Below are positions 1 through 7,922 of a stretch of DNA of 17,610 nt, one piece after another. The notes beneath the pieces were generated by a model. The model ran no database searches. It was not told the DNA's origin and saw only the letters and a program-made list of their open reading frames with translations. The position numbers and the translations under genes are program-made. How positions within the stretch are numbered: position 1 is the first letter of the stretch; each line of letters begins with the position of its first letter. The stretch is taken from contig DLRM01000021.1 in the NCBI GenBank assembly GCA_002500505.1, forward strand, positions 16,305-33,914. The letters are read 5' to 3'. The DNA is from Planctomycetes bacterium UBA7888. Its GTDB lineage: Bacteria; Planctomycetota; UBA1135.

Positions 1-222
1 GAAATGGCTCAAGCCGCCCACGCCGAAGCGCGTTCTCAAATCGAGGGTATCCTAGGCGCCGAAGCGGCAACTCAAATGCCCATCCTTTACGGCGGAAGTG
101 TCAAAGCTGGCAATGCCGCCGAGCTCCTTTCCCAACCGGACGTGGACGGTGCCCTTGTTGGCGGTGCCTCCCTCTCCATTGAACAGTTCGGCCCAATTCT
201 GGACGCTGCCCCTTCCGCCTAA
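1..222 (+). CDS. tpiA: Triosephosphate isomerase, C-terminal part (5' end outside window)
   Basis: This is the 3' end of the glycolytic enzyme that interconverts dihydroxyacetone phosphate and glyceraldehyde 3-phosphate in the cytoplasm. The open frame runs in from base 1 and leaves 73 residues before the TAA at 220-222. The phosphate-binding loop near the C-terminus is clear: YGGSVKAGN (about residues 29-37 of the fragment), then DGALVGGASL, the paired glycine motif of the TIM barrel's last strands. The catalytic Lys, His and Glu lie upstream and cannot be seen. secG starts nine bases after the stop, and tpiA followed by secG is a common bacterial arrangement, so the two are probably co-transcribed. 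The in-frame ATG at 4 is internal, not the start. The identification is very secure despite the truncation. Confidence 0.95.
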   Translation, partial: EMAQAAHAEARSQIEGILGAEAATQMPILYGGSVKAGNAAELLSQPDVDGALVGGASLSIEQFGPILDAAPSA

Positions 223-230
223 ACACCACC

Positions 231-557
231 ATGGAATTCCTCCTTTACACGATCTTCTTCCTGTCAGCACTTTTGCTCATCTTCGTCATTTTGGCTCAAG
301 AGCCGAAGGGCGGCGGTTTGTCCGAAGCCTTTGGCGGTGCAGGTGCAGAAACATTCGGCCCTCGGGCTGGCGGCATTAGCAGGTTCACTTTCGGTCTTTT
401 CGCCGTTTGGGTCCTTTCTGCATTGAGTCTCCACTGGATTGGAGGCGACCCCGATGAGGACTCTATTGGTGGCCAGTTGGAAAAAGACTTGGCTCCCATT
501 GAGGCTCCCCAAAACGGATTGGCTCCTCTACCCGAAGTGCCTGCCGAGAATAAATAG
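231..557 (+). CDS. secG: Preprotein translocase subunit SecG
   Basis: This is the small subunit of the SecYEG inner-membrane channel, which assists SecA-driven export. The 108 residues show the SecG plan: a first membrane helix at about residues 4-22, the cytoplasmic loop motif KGGGLSEAFGG at 26-36 (family signature G-G-G-L-S-x-A-F-G), and a second helix at about 52-70. A charged, proline-rich tail of roughly 38 residues follows, longer than in the shortest SecG proteins and with no recognisable domain. The ATG lies nine bases after the tpiA stop in a CACCACC context with no strong Shine-Dalgarno sequence, so translation may depend partly on coupling to tpiA. The next gene, pyrE, starts almost at the secG stop. 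Confidence 0.93.
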   Translation: MEFLLYTIFFLSALLLIFVILAQEPKGGGLSEAFGGAGAETFGPRAGGISRFTFGLFAVWVLSALSLHWIGGDPDEDSIGGQLEKDLAPIEAPQNGLAPLPEVPAENK

Positions 558-567
558 GGTGAATCCT

Positions 568-1191
568 GTGGCCGAAGATTCCGGAGTTGCCGACCGCTTA
601 CTTCAAAGTTTGCGAGAAAGCGAAGCTCTTCTCGAAGGACATTTCCTGCTTTCTTCTGGTCGCCACGCTGGCCGTTATGTGCAATGCGCAAAACTGCTTC
701 AGTATCCTGAGCTTGCGGCACAGGCTTGCCAGGATTTAGCGGAACAAGCGCGAGAAGTTTGCCAAAACGAACAGCCTTTTGATGTTGTTGTTGGGCCGGC
801 AATGGGCGCCGTCACCATGGGATTTGAACTTGCCCGCGCAATGGGTGTTCGGGGTATTTTTTCCGAACGTTCCCCCGAAGGCGGCTTCACCCTTCGCCGT
901 GGTTTTGAAATCAACCCAGGTGAGCGTGTGCTCGTTGCTGAAGATGTCGTCACGACCGGAAAAAGCGTGAAAGAAGTCCTCCTCATGCTTCAAGATATGG
1001 GCGCTGGCGAAACTGCGGTTGCCTCGCTTGTGAACCGATCAGGTTCAGATAATCCATTCGGTGATAACCACCGATATTTCCGATTGGCTGACCTCGAAGT
1101 TCCTTCCTGGGAAGCGGAAGATTGCCCTCTCTGTGTCGATGATTCCGTTGGGCCCGCAATCAAGCCGGGTAGCCGTCCCGGCCTTTCCTGA
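568..1191 (+). CDS. pyrE: Orotate phosphoribosyltransferase
   Basis: PyrE transfers the phosphoribosyl group of PRPP to orotate to make orotidine 5'-monophosphate, the fifth step of pyrimidine synthesis. With the GTG at 568 the protein is 207 residues. Visible motifs are GHFLLSSGRHAGRYVQ (about 24-39), the conserved FSERSPEGGFTLRRGFE region (98-114), the PRPP loop VLVAEDVVTTGKS (121-133) with its acidic pair E125-D126, and a C-terminal CPLC...KPGSR segment (186-203) seen in many bacterial PyrE proteins. The frame is open further upstream, but that stretch overlaps secG and does not resemble the family. GTG 559 and GTG 568 are both possible; I prefer 568 because the purine-rich AGGGTGA (556-562) sits at suitable spacing before it. 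The next gene, yicC, starts one base after the stop. Confidence 0.94.
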   Translation: MAEDSGVADRLLQSLRESEALLEGHFLLSSGRHAGRYVQCAKLLQYPELAAQACQDLAEQAREVCQNEQPFDVVVGPAMGAVTMGFELARAMGVRGIFSERSPEGGFTLRRGFEINPGERVLVAEDVVTTGKSVKEVLLMLQDMGAGETAVASLVNRSGSDNPFGDNHRYFRLADLEVPSWEAEDCPLCVDDSVGPAIKPGSRPGLS

Positions 1192-1192
1192 G

Positions 1193-2092
1193 ATGTCCAA
1201 AAACGCCCGTCCCATCCGAAGCATGACGGGCTTTGGCCGCGGAACCTCGGACAATTCCAGAGCGTTTGCGGATGTTGAGCTGAGAACCGTGAATGGCAAA
1301 GGGCTTGGCTTTAAGCTCCGTTTGCCTTCTGAGCGGATGGAGTTAGAGCCCAAAATTGAATCTCTCCTTCGAAAGGGGTTGAGCCGGGGAAACCTTCAGG
1401 GAAACTTCCGGGTTCGATTACTGAACCGGCGCGCATCCTCCATTGACCACAAACTGCTTCGGGGTTATTTGAAAGAATGGAGGGCTTTGGAAAAAGAGCT
1501 GGGCCTCGAGCGAAAAGATCCCAACCTTTCTGAGTTGTTGGCCATGCCTGGGGCAATCGAGACGACGCCCGAAACATCTCTTGACACTAAGGCCGCAGCC
1601 CGTGCATTGACTGAGGCAACCCGAGTTGCGTTACAAGCTCTCCTCCAAGCACGAGAGGCCGAAGGAGGCCGGCTAAAGAAAGAGCTCAACCGGCTAATTG
1701 CAAAACTGGAAAAACTGTCTGCTCATGCGCAGAAACGCGCGCCCTTCGCACGAAAGGAGGCCGCCACGCGGTTCGAAACGCGCGCCCAGGAAGTTTGGGC
1801 TGCTGGAGGGAATGAGGATTCTCTAGACCTCTCCCGCGAGCTTGTTGTGCTTGCAGAGAAATCAGATGTGCAAGAGGAGCTTTCCCGGCTGGACATCCAC
1901 CTCTCGCGATTAAATGAGATACTTCTCCAGGGTGGTGCTTGTGGGCGCGAGATTGAATTTTTGATTCAAGAATGCCACAGGGAAATCACAACATTGGGCA
2001 ATAAGTCTTCCGATGCTCGGTTATCTGAATTGGTCGTTGCGATGAAGGTCATTGCAGGACAGCTCAAGGAGCAGGTTGCCAATGTCGAATAA
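1193..2092 (+). CDS. yicC: YicC family protein (endoribonuclease family)
   Basis: This 299-residue protein has both halves of the YicC/YloC family. The N-terminal domain starts with the hallmark SMTGFGRG (about residues 10-17), followed by a V-N-G-K-G stretch where family members usually have VN.R. The C-terminal DUF1732 domain carries GREIEFLIQECHRE and TLGNKSSDARLSELVVAMKV, close to the family pattern of an FLxQE..RE..T.G.KS motif. The middle is rich in Lys, Glu and Leu and probably forms long helices. E. coli YicC has been reported as an endoribonuclease acting on small RNAs; that this protein does the same is inference. The ATG at 1193 adds about nine residues before the usual start region; ATG 1223 is the shorter alternative. 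It overlaps gmk by 11 bases, and yicC-gmk is a conserved bacterial pair. Confidence 0.93.
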   Translation: MSKNARPIRSMTGFGRGTSDNSRAFADVELRTVNGKGLGFKLRLPSERMELEPKIESLLRKGLSRGNLQGNFRVRLLNRRASSIDHKLLRGYLKEWRALEKELGLERKDPNLSELLAMPGAIETTPETSLDTKAAARALTEATRVALQALLQAREAEGGRLKKELNRLIAKLEKLSAHAQKRAPFARKEAATRFETRAQEVWAAGGNEDSLDLSRELVVLAEKSDVQEELSRLDIHLSRLNEILLQGGACGREIEFLIQECHREITTLGNKSSDARLSELVVAMKVIAGQLKEQVANVE

Positions 2093-2648
2093 TTCTGCTC
2101 GCATGATTATTCTGTCCGGCCCAACGGCTTCGGGCAAATCCACTCTGTGGCGCCACCTTGTTCGCCACCCAGAGGTATCTTTTTCCGTTTCAGTAACCAC
2201 TAGGCCTATTCGGGACGGAGAGGAAGATGGCCGCGATTACCGTTTTGTGGACGAAGAAGAATTCCTTGCCCGTAAAGATCGCGGTGAATTCCTTGAATGG
2301 GCGAAAGTCCATGGCCGATATTACGGAACTCTTCGGGCGGACATTGAAGAGGCGCTCGCAAAAGGGTTGAATGTTCTACTGGAGATTGATGTTCAGGGAG
2401 CAGAACAACTCCGCGATTGCGGATTGCCTTATGTCAGCCTATTTGTCAAGCCACCGTCTTTGGATATCTTGCGCGATCGTCTTCGCAGGCGGGGAACTGA
2501 AGGTGAAGAAGAGATGGCCTTGCGCTTAAAAATTGTTGAAGAAGAAATATCCCGTGCAGGTAGTTATGACCATGTTGTGGTCAACGATGACCTTGAGCAA
2601 ACCATTGCTGAGGTCGAAAGTATTTTAGATTTGGAGGTCTCAGCATGA
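2082..2648 (+). CDS. gmk: Guanylate kinase
   Basis: Gmk phosphorylates GMP (and dGMP) to GDP with ATP, an essential purine nucleotide step. The 188-residue protein shows the P-loop GPTASGKST (13-21), the TTRP motif (39-42) and DYRFVD of the GMP-binding region, EFLEWA (69-74), YYGT (80-83), and LEIDVQG (100-106). The length is at the short end of the family range. The P-loop differs from the usual GPSGAGKST in having T-A-S in place of S-G-A; the Lys and Ser/Thr that contact nucleotide are kept, so activity is expected. The start ATG overlaps the end of yicC and has AAGGAG at 2066-2071 as ribosome binding site; ATG 2103 would cut close to the P-loop and is less likely. The stop overlaps the coaC start as ATGA. 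No rpoZ follows, although rpoZ often sits here in other bacteria. Confidence 0.96.
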   Translation: MSNNSARMIILSGPTASGKSTLWRHLVRHPEVSFSVSVTTRPIRDGEEDGRDYRFVDEEEFLARKDRGEFLEWAKVHGRYYGTLRADIEEALAKGLNVLLEIDVQGAEQLRDCGLPYVSLFVKPPSLDILRDRLRRRGTEGEEEMALRLKIVEEEISRAGSYDHVVVNDDLEQTIAEVESILDLEVSA

Positions 2649-3187
2649 GCACCATCATTGTCGGAGTTTCTGGTTCTGCCGCCTGCTTTAAAGCAGTTTC
2701 GGTTTGTTCCTCCCTGGTTCAGCGCGGGCACTTGGTGCAACCAGTCTTAACGAAAGCTGCAACTAAGCTTGTGGCACCGCTTCAGTTCTCATGTATCTCT
2801 GGCAACCAGGCAGTTTGGGATGAGTGGGAACCTCAAGATCCAGCCGGAATGGACCATATCGCTTTGGCTCGTTCGGCTGATGCACTTGTCATTGTTCCAG
2901 CGAGCGCTGACCGAATTGGCTTGCTTGCAAATGGTTTGGCTCCTGATTTGCTTGGTTCATTGGCTCTAGCTTTTGAACAAGACAAGCCTCGCACGTTTGC
3001 TCCTGCGATGAATCCCGAAATGTGGCGCCACCCAGCTTTGCAAAGAAACGTGGCTCAGTTGGAGGCCGACGGTTGGCGCATGATTGGTCCCGTTGAGGGG
3101 CCGACTGCTTGCGGAGAAGAGGGCGAAGGCCGGATGGTTGAGGCAGAAGAAATCGTTGAAGCGGTCATCCAAGCCTTAGCTAACTAA
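2645..3187 (+). CDS. coaC: Phosphopantothenoylcysteine decarboxylase (flavoprotein), stand-alone
   Basis: This FMN flavoprotein decarboxylates 4'-phosphopantothenoylcysteine to 4'-phosphopantetheine in coenzyme A synthesis. The 180 residues make a complete flavoprotein domain: GVSGSAACFKA (7-17) for FMN binding, FSCISG (48-53), the catalytic-region histidine in DHIALARSAD (70-79), PASADRI (85-91), the substrate-clamp APAMNPEMW (119-127), and the ACGEEGEGRM loop (155-164) with the conserved active cysteine at 156. In many bacteria this domain is fused N-terminally to CoaB as one protein of about 400 residues. Here the gene ends after the CoaC domain and the CoaB domain is the next gene. The ATG overlaps the gmk stop (ATGA), and its own TAA shares a base with the next ATG (TAATG), so production of the two halves is probably coupled. 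Confidence 0.93.
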   Translation: MSTIIVGVSGSAACFKAVSVCSSLVQRGHLVQPVLTKAATKLVAPLQFSCISGNQAVWDEWEPQDPAGMDHIALARSADALVIVPASADRIGLLANGLAPDLLGSLALAFEQDKPRTFAPAMNPEMWRHPALQRNVAQLEADGWRMIGPVEGPTACGEEGEGRMVEAEEIVEAVIQALAN

Positions 3188-3810
3188 TGCGCGTCTTGGT
3201 CACTGCCGGCCCGACTCGCGAGCCTTTGGACCCTGTTCGCTTTCTTGGGAATCGGTCGAGCGGTCGAATGGGTTATTCCATTGCAAGGGCTCTCTTGGCT
3301 CGTGGACATGAAGTGATTCTTGTGAGCGGCCCGACTTCCTTGAAACCACCAAAGGGTGTTGTTTTGGAGGCGGTTGAGACAGGGCGTCAAATGTTGACTG
3401 CTTGCCGAAAGCACTGGAAGACTTGCGATGCCTTATTTGGGGTCGCTGCAGTTGCGGATTATCGCCCGGCCAAAGTTTCCAAGCGGAAGCTAAAAAAAAC
3501 CGAGAATGTCAGCAAGACTCTTGAATTGGTATCTAATCCCGACATTCTTGCGACCCTCGCTCGCAGTAAAGGGAAGCGGCTTGCATTTGGCTTTGCCCTT
3601 GAATCTGGCTCTGGTTTAACCGAAGCCCTCCGGAAATTAAGAGACAAAAACCTAGATTGGATTGCCCTGAATGGCCCAGAGGCTCAGGGCTCAAAAATAT
3701 CGAGTCTACGGGTTTTGGGCGCAGATGGAAGCGACCACCTCTTAGGTCCAGCAAACAAGGAAGCTCTTGCCCGGACCCTGGTGCGGACGGCTTTGGGCTC
3801 AAATTATTAA
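3187..3810 (+). CDS. coaB: Phosphopantothenate--cysteine ligase, stand-alone
   Basis: CoaB joins 4'-phosphopantothenate to cysteine after nucleotide activation, supplying the substrate of CoaC. The 207 residues form a Rossmann-like ligase domain with all main signatures: TAGPTREPLDPVRFLGNRSS (6-25) running into GRMG, AAVADYRP (87-94), a lysine-rich KRKLKK (99-104) at the place of the family's conserved KxKK, NPDIL (117-121), and FALES (136-140). Its start ATG shares one base with the coaC stop, so the junction looks like a split of the usual CoaBC fusion with the reading register broken by TAATG. Both halves are intact, so I read this as a natural two-gene arrangement, not a frameshifted fusion: the stop and restart are clean and each domain is complete. 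Known precedents exist for separate CoaB and CoaC proteins. Confidence 0.94.
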   Translation: MRVLVTAGPTREPLDPVRFLGNRSSGRMGYSIARALLARGHEVILVSGPTSLKPPKGVVLEAVETGRQMLTACRKHWKTCDALFGVAAVADYRPAKVSKRKLKKTENVSKTLELVSNPDILATLARSKGKRLAFGFALESGSGLTEALRKLRDKNLDWIALNGPEAQGSKISSLRVLGADGSDHLLGPANKEALARTLVRTALGSNY

Positions 3811-3919
3811 GTGAGCCACAAGATATGGTCCCTTTTTGGGGTTTTTGGGCCTATGCCCTATCTAATGCGGAATCTCATTTGGAATATAGCCCCCTAGGCG
3901 ATTAGGATTTCATAACACC
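3811..3919 (+). other. Gap between coaB and ftsK; possible promoter region, no gene seen
   Basis: This 109-base spacer is the longest break within the plus-strand housekeeping block, so it is the most likely place for transcription to end after coaB or restart before ftsK. It contains T-rich runs (around 3833-3850) and a short GGGC/GCCC inverted repeat (around 3848-3859) that is too small to call a terminator. An AT-rich stretch (TTTGGAATATAG, around 3877-3890) could hold a -10 element, but I find no matching -35 hexamer at good spacing. A weak TAGGA lies 11 bases or so before the ftsK GTG. I assign no defined site. Confidence 0.3.
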
Positions 3920-6532
3920 GTGGCAAAGTCTCGCCGTAAACCAACTTCCCGGAAGCGGATGTCAAACTCCCGCAATTCCGCCACACGCCAGGTCGGCTTT
4001 TTTGCTGCCGGCGTACAGGCCATTTTTGGGTGGGTCGCAACCTTTCTAATGACTTTTGTTTCGCTCGGGCAATGGGCCTTCCGCCGCCTTGCCGACGGTT
4101 TGCGTGGCGAGCGAGCCCGAGTTCCTCTAGGCATGACCTTGGCGGCCATTTCCGTCTTTACTTTCGCCGCGTTAGTGGATTTTCGGACAGGATCTTCAAC
4201 AGACAACATTTGCGGCACCATTGGCTATCAAATTGCCAACTTGATGCTGACCTTTTTTGGTATTGGAGCTTTTCTTCCACCAGCTTTTGGTGCGTTTTGG
4301 GGAATCGCTCGAATGGTCCGAGAAAACGAGAGCAATGCCCCAATCAAAGTCGTTGGAGTGTTTGCTCTTGCCCTGACTGTTTCGACCATTGCTTCCGGAT
4401 TTTCGCCAAGCTCTCTTCCCGACTCAAGCTTCCCGATGGGTCGCGGCGGCTGGTTTGGGTACACAATTTTCCCACCCCTAGCTAATTCCCTCGGCACATT
4501 TGGGGTCTCCGTTTTGCTCACTCTTTTGGCAGCAGTTTCTAGCTTGCTTGCAACCGAATGGGCCTTTGTTCCTTTGATAAAAGAGTTGCTGCGTAAGAGT
4601 GGCGAGGGACTTCGCCAGCAAACGCTACCCCTGAAGGGTGAAAAGAAAAAAATCCGGGATAGCGCCGAGGCGAACAAAGAGAAAGCGGCCAAGGGATTGT
4701 CGCGACTTTGGGAAGTATTACTTGGTACCTCGAAGCCTTACCACCCAGGCCAAGACACTCTTGCGGAATCGGAAGCCAAGTCTCCTAATCAGGAGGGTTC
4801 TCCCACTTCAATTCCTTCTAATTTGTCCGACCCATCTCTTTCATCGGAAGAAGTGCCGATTGCTGTCATTGAAGAAGTGCCTGTTGCCTTGCCTCAGCTA
4901 CCCGAAAAGGAAAAGGTAAAAGATGTGCAAGCGGAATCTGTCGCTACTGATTCCGAAAAACTTGTGCCGGGAGAGGATTTTGAGCTCCCAGGGATTTCAG
5001 ACGGCCCCGATATGGGTCACCGCCCATCCATTCCGGATCAACCCAAGCCTCGCCGTCGGAGTAAGCCAAAACTTGACTCTTTACCTCCGATTACTATTTT
5101 GGCGGAGGGCCGTCAAGTTGACCGCTCCAAAATGCAGGCCGAGATTGATTCCTTGGGCCAGCGCCTGCAATCTTGTTTTGACGCCTTTGGCTTGGATGCT
5201 CGTGTTGTAGGGGCTGAGCGTGGGCCAACCCTGACTTTGTTCGAAGTTCAGCTCGCCCACGGAGTCTCGGTAAAGAAACTCAAAAACCAGAGAGACGACA
5301 TGGCCGTTCAACTAGGAAGCCATGGAGTTCGAATTGTTTACCCTCTTCCTGGGAGGACAACAGTTGGAATCGAAGTACCTAACCTGAACCGCGAAAGTGT
5401 TTTCTTGAAGGATGTCTTTGTTGACTCCAATACAAAGAAGCCGGCCTTGCCGATGGTGATTGGTAGAGACACTTTGGGGAAACCGGTTGTGGAGGATCTC
5501 ACTGCAATGCCCCATATGTTGGTGGCAGGGACAACTGGGTCAGGTAAGTCAGTCTGTCTAAACAGTATTTTGATGACGATGCTCCTCACGCGGGGCCCGG
5601 ACCATCTACGGTTGATTTTGGTGGACCCGAAGCAGGTTGAGTTGCAGTTGTACAAAGACATTCCACATCTCGCGTGCCCAGTGGTTACGGATATGAAGCG
5701 TGCCCCGTTTGTTTTGGACTGGGCAGTGCGCAACATGGAAGATCGTTTGCACTTGTTCAAGTTGGCGGGTGTCCGAAATATTTCCGATTACAACGCTTTA
5801 GGGAAGATGAAGCTGAAGGAACGCCTTGGCGAAGATTACGACCCCGAAGAAATTTCGGACTTCCTCCCCTACATTGTGTTGGTCATTGATGAGCTCGCGG
5901 ACCTGATGATGGTCTCTGCCAAAGAAGTCGAAATTGCGATTTCTCGACTTGCCGCCAAGGCTCGTGCAGCGGGAGTTCATTTGCTCGTCGCAACTCAACG
6001 CCCCTCAACGGATGTCGTCACGGGGCTAATCAAAATGAATCTTCCCGTTCGGATTGCGTTCAAGGTGACCTCTGGAATTGATAGTCGAGTCATCTTGGAT
6101 GAGAGCGGTGCGGATATGTTGCTTGGAAATGGTGACTTTTTGTACCGTCCACCAGGTGCCGCAGGTATGACGCGTGGCCAAGGAGCCTTTGTGGGCGAAG
6201 AAGAAGTTCGCGCAGCTTGTAAGCACCTTCGTGAGCACGGAACTCCAGAGTTCATCCAAGATCTTGTTCAAATGAAAGCTTGCAATAACCAGGGGGGAGA
6301 GGTGGATGACCCCCTCTACGAAGACGCAGTTCGCATCATTCTCCAAAGCGGTCGGGGTTCAGCTTCCCTCCTCCAGAGGGCACTTAGCATTGGGTACACC
6401 CGAGCAAGTCGTTTGATTGACATCATGTCGGAGCAGGGAGTTTTGGGCCCCTTTATTGGCTCCAAGGCTCGCGAGGTCCAGATGACTGTCGAGGAATGGG
6501 AAGCTCGGCTTAATGAAAAAGCTAACGCCTAA
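3920..6532 (+). CDS. ftsK: DNA translocase FtsK
   Basis: FtsK is the septum-anchored ATPase that pumps chromosomal DNA during division and activates dimer resolution. The 870 residues show the full plan: a basic N-terminus, about five membrane segments (near 25-50, 70-88, 101-130, 144-160, 190-218), a charged and proline-rich linker (about 230-390), then the motor. The Walker A loop is GTTGSGKS (537-544), the Walker B region is VLVIDELADL with D657-E658, and ATQRPSTDVVTGLIK follows. The C-terminal winged-helix gamma domain is present (DPLYEDAVRIIL... to TVEEWEARL), so DNA-sequence-guided (KOPS-type) translocation is expected. The linker holds a small direct repeat encoding EEVP twice. The GTG at 3920 is the first start available after an in-frame stop; a weak AGGA precedes it. 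Confidence 0.96.
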   Translation: MAKSRRKPTSRKRMSNSRNSATRQVGFFAAGVQAIFGWVATFLMTFVSLGQWAFRRLADGLRGERARVPLGMTLAAISVFTFAALVDFRTGSSTDNICGTIGYQIANLMLTFFGIGAFLPPAFGAFWGIARMVRENESNAPIKVVGVFALALTVSTIASGFSPSSLPDSSFPMGRGGWFGYTIFPPLANSLGTFGVSVLLTLLAAVSSLLATEWAFVPLIKELLRKSGEGLRQQTLPLKGEKKKIRDSAEANKEKAAKGLSRLWEVLLGTSKPYHPGQDTLAESEAKSPNQEGSPTSIPSNLSDPSLSSEEVPIAVIEEVPVALPQLPEKEKVKDVQAESVATDSEKLVPGEDFELPGISDGPDMGHRPSIPDQPKPRRRSKPKLDSLPPITILAEGRQVDRSKMQAEIDSLGQRLQSCFDAFGLDARVVGAERGPTLTLFEVQLAHGVSVKKLKNQRDDMAVQLGSHGVRIVYPLPGRTTVGIEVPNLNRESVFLKDVFVDSNTKKPALPMVIGRDTLGKPVVEDLTAMPHMLVAGTTGSGKSVCLNSILMTMLLTRGPDHLRLILVDPKQVELQLYKDIPHLACPVVTDMKRAPFVLDWAVRNMEDRLHLFKLAGVRNISDYNALGKMKLKERLGEDYDPEEISDFLPYIVLVIDELADLMMVSAKEVEIAISRLAAKARAAGVHLLVATQRPSTDVVTGLIKMNLPVRIAFKVTSGIDSRVILDESGADMLLGNGDFLYRPPGAAGMTRGQGAFVGEEEVRAACKHLREHGTPEFIQDLVQMKACNNQGGEVDDPLYEDAVRIILQSGRGSASLLQRALSIGYTRASRLIDIMSEQGVLGPFIGSKAREVQMTVEEWEARLNEKANA

Positions 6533-6546
6533 GGAGCCGTTCCTTA
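6530..6546 (+). other. Small hairpin overlapping the ftsK stop codon
   Basis: TAAGGA (6530-6535) and TCCTTA (6541-6546) are perfect inverted copies around a five-base GCCGT loop. The left arm contains the ftsK stop codon and an AAGGAG that resembles a ribosome binding site but lies about 20 bases before the rimO ATG at 6557. The stem is only six mostly A/U pairs and no U-run follows, so it is unlikely to terminate. It could modulate rimO translation. This is a weak call based on symmetry alone. Confidence 0.25.
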
Positions 6547-6556
6547 AAATCTCCCC

Positions 6557-7903
6557 ATGGCAAGCCACGACATCCGGGTGGCGCTGGTCCACTTGGGCTG
6601 CGCGCGCAACCTCATCGACTCCGAAAAGATTCTCGGGCGCCTAGGTGCAGAAGGTTTTACGCTTACCGGCGAAGTAGAAGATGCCGACATTGCCGTCCTA
6701 AACACATGCTCCTTTATTGGCGAAGCCCGCGATGAATCCGAGGGTGCAATTAATGACCTTCTTTTTCAAAAGGCCTCTGGGAGCTTGCGCGGCGTTGTGG
6801 TGGCCGGTTGTTTGCCCCAGAAGTTCCGTCCTGAAATTGAAGCGCGTTTTCCTGAAGTAGATGCTTTTTTAGGGCTGTCGGACTATTCCAATGTAGCCCG
6901 AGTTGTTGAATCCGTTTTAAAGGGCCGCAAGGTACGAGAAGGAGATGGAGGCCGACCCATGGTGGGGGCATCAGGCGAAGACTCTTTGCGATTGCTTCAA
7001 ACACCTCGCTCCTACGCTTACTTTAGGCCAAGTCATGGTTGCGACCACGAATGTGCTTTTTGCATCATTCCGGAAATTCGCGGCACCCAGCGTAGCAAGC
7101 CCATTGAGGCTGCTCTTGAAGAGGCTTTTCAACTTGCAGCTTCCGGAGTGAAGGAGCTTGTTTTAGTCGCCGAAGATTCCACCGGCTATGGAAGTGATTT
7201 TGGCGCAGATGGTGCGCGCTTGCCAGATTTGGTGGAAGCTTTGGCGCAGGTTGATGGCTTAGAGTGGGTTCGTGTGATGTATGCCTATCCCAATGCATTT
7301 CCTTGGCGATTGGCTGAAGTGATGAACCAGTCTTCTAAAGTAGTCCCTTACTTGGATATTCCAATCCAGCATATTTCGAGTCCGGTTTTAAAGCGAATGA
7401 AGCGAGGAGGCACTCACGAAAGCGTTCGACGAATCTTGGAGCGTTTGCGGGCTGAGGTTGCCGACATAACTTTGCGCACCACTGTTCTTGTTGGACATCC
7501 CGGAGAGGGCCAAAAGGAGTTTGAAGAGCTGATGGATTTCTTGAAGGAGTTTCGCTTTGAAAGGCTGGGGGCTTTTGCTTTTTCCCCTGAAGCAGGCACT
7601 CCTGCAGGGGATGATTTGGACCGTTGCTCAACTAAGGAAGCCCAGGAGCGCTTGGCTGCTGTGATGGGGCTTCAGGCTGACATTCATGCAGCCCACCAGC
7701 AAGCGCGGATTGGGAAGGAATTTGACGTTCTCTTGGATCATCGAGAGGGCTCCTGGGCGGTGGGTCGCTCCCAAGCGGACGCCCCTGAAGTCGATGGGCT
7801 TGTCCGTATTCGAGATACCCAGGGCAATATCCAAACTGGAGATATCCTTCACGTTCGCGCAATGGAAGCGGACGGTTACGATTTAGTAGCCAAGCTTGTT
7901 TAG
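6557..7903 (+). CDS. rimO: Ribosomal protein S12 methylthiotransferase RimO
   Basis: RimO is a radical-SAM enzyme with two iron-sulfur clusters that adds a methylthio group to a conserved aspartate of ribosomal protein S12. The 448 residues have the three domains in order. The UPF0004 domain has cysteines at 15 (LGCARNLIDSE), 51 (TCSFIGEARDES) and 85. The radical-SAM core has Cx3Cx2C at 162, 166 and 169 (GCDHECAFCIIP). A C-terminal TRAM-like region ends at the stop. LGCARN..DSE, the IPIQHISSPVLKRMKRGG segment and the TRAM end favour RimO over the tRNA enzyme MiaB, whose usual motifs differ. VGHPGEG stands where most members have VGFPGE, a small variation. The gene starts 24 bases after ftsK and ends 19 bases before pgsA, so it is probably part of the same transcript. 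Confidence 0.95.
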   Translation: MASHDIRVALVHLGCARNLIDSEKILGRLGAEGFTLTGEVEDADIAVLNTCSFIGEARDESEGAINDLLFQKASGSLRGVVVAGCLPQKFRPEIEARFPEVDAFLGLSDYSNVARVVESVLKGRKVREGDGGRPMVGASGEDSLRLLQTPRSYAYFRPSHGCDHECAFCIIPEIRGTQRSKPIEAALEEAFQLAASGVKELVLVAEDSTGYGSDFGADGARLPDLVEALAQVDGLEWVRVMYAYPNAFPWRLAEVMNQSSKVVPYLDIPIQHISSPVLKRMKRGGTHESVRRILERLRAEVADITLRTTVLVGHPGEGQKEFEELMDFLKEFRFERLGAFAFSPEAGTPAGDDLDRCSTKEAQERLAAVMGLQADIHAAHQQARIGKEFDVLLDHREGSWAVGRSQADAPEVDGLVRIRDTQGNIQTGDILHVRAMEADGYDLVAKLV

Positions 7904-7922
7904 CCTTCCACAAACGAAGCTC

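Noticed and set aside
439..567. Extended N-terminus of pyrE beginning inside secG
   Set aside because: The first 43 codons overlap secG, do not resemble PyrE, and start with a TTG lacking a ribosome binding site; the GTG at 568 fits family length.
3833..3862. Possible terminator after coaB from T-rich runs and a GGGC/GCCC repeat
   Set aside because: The stem is only four pairs and the T-runs precede it, so it does not match an intrinsic terminator.
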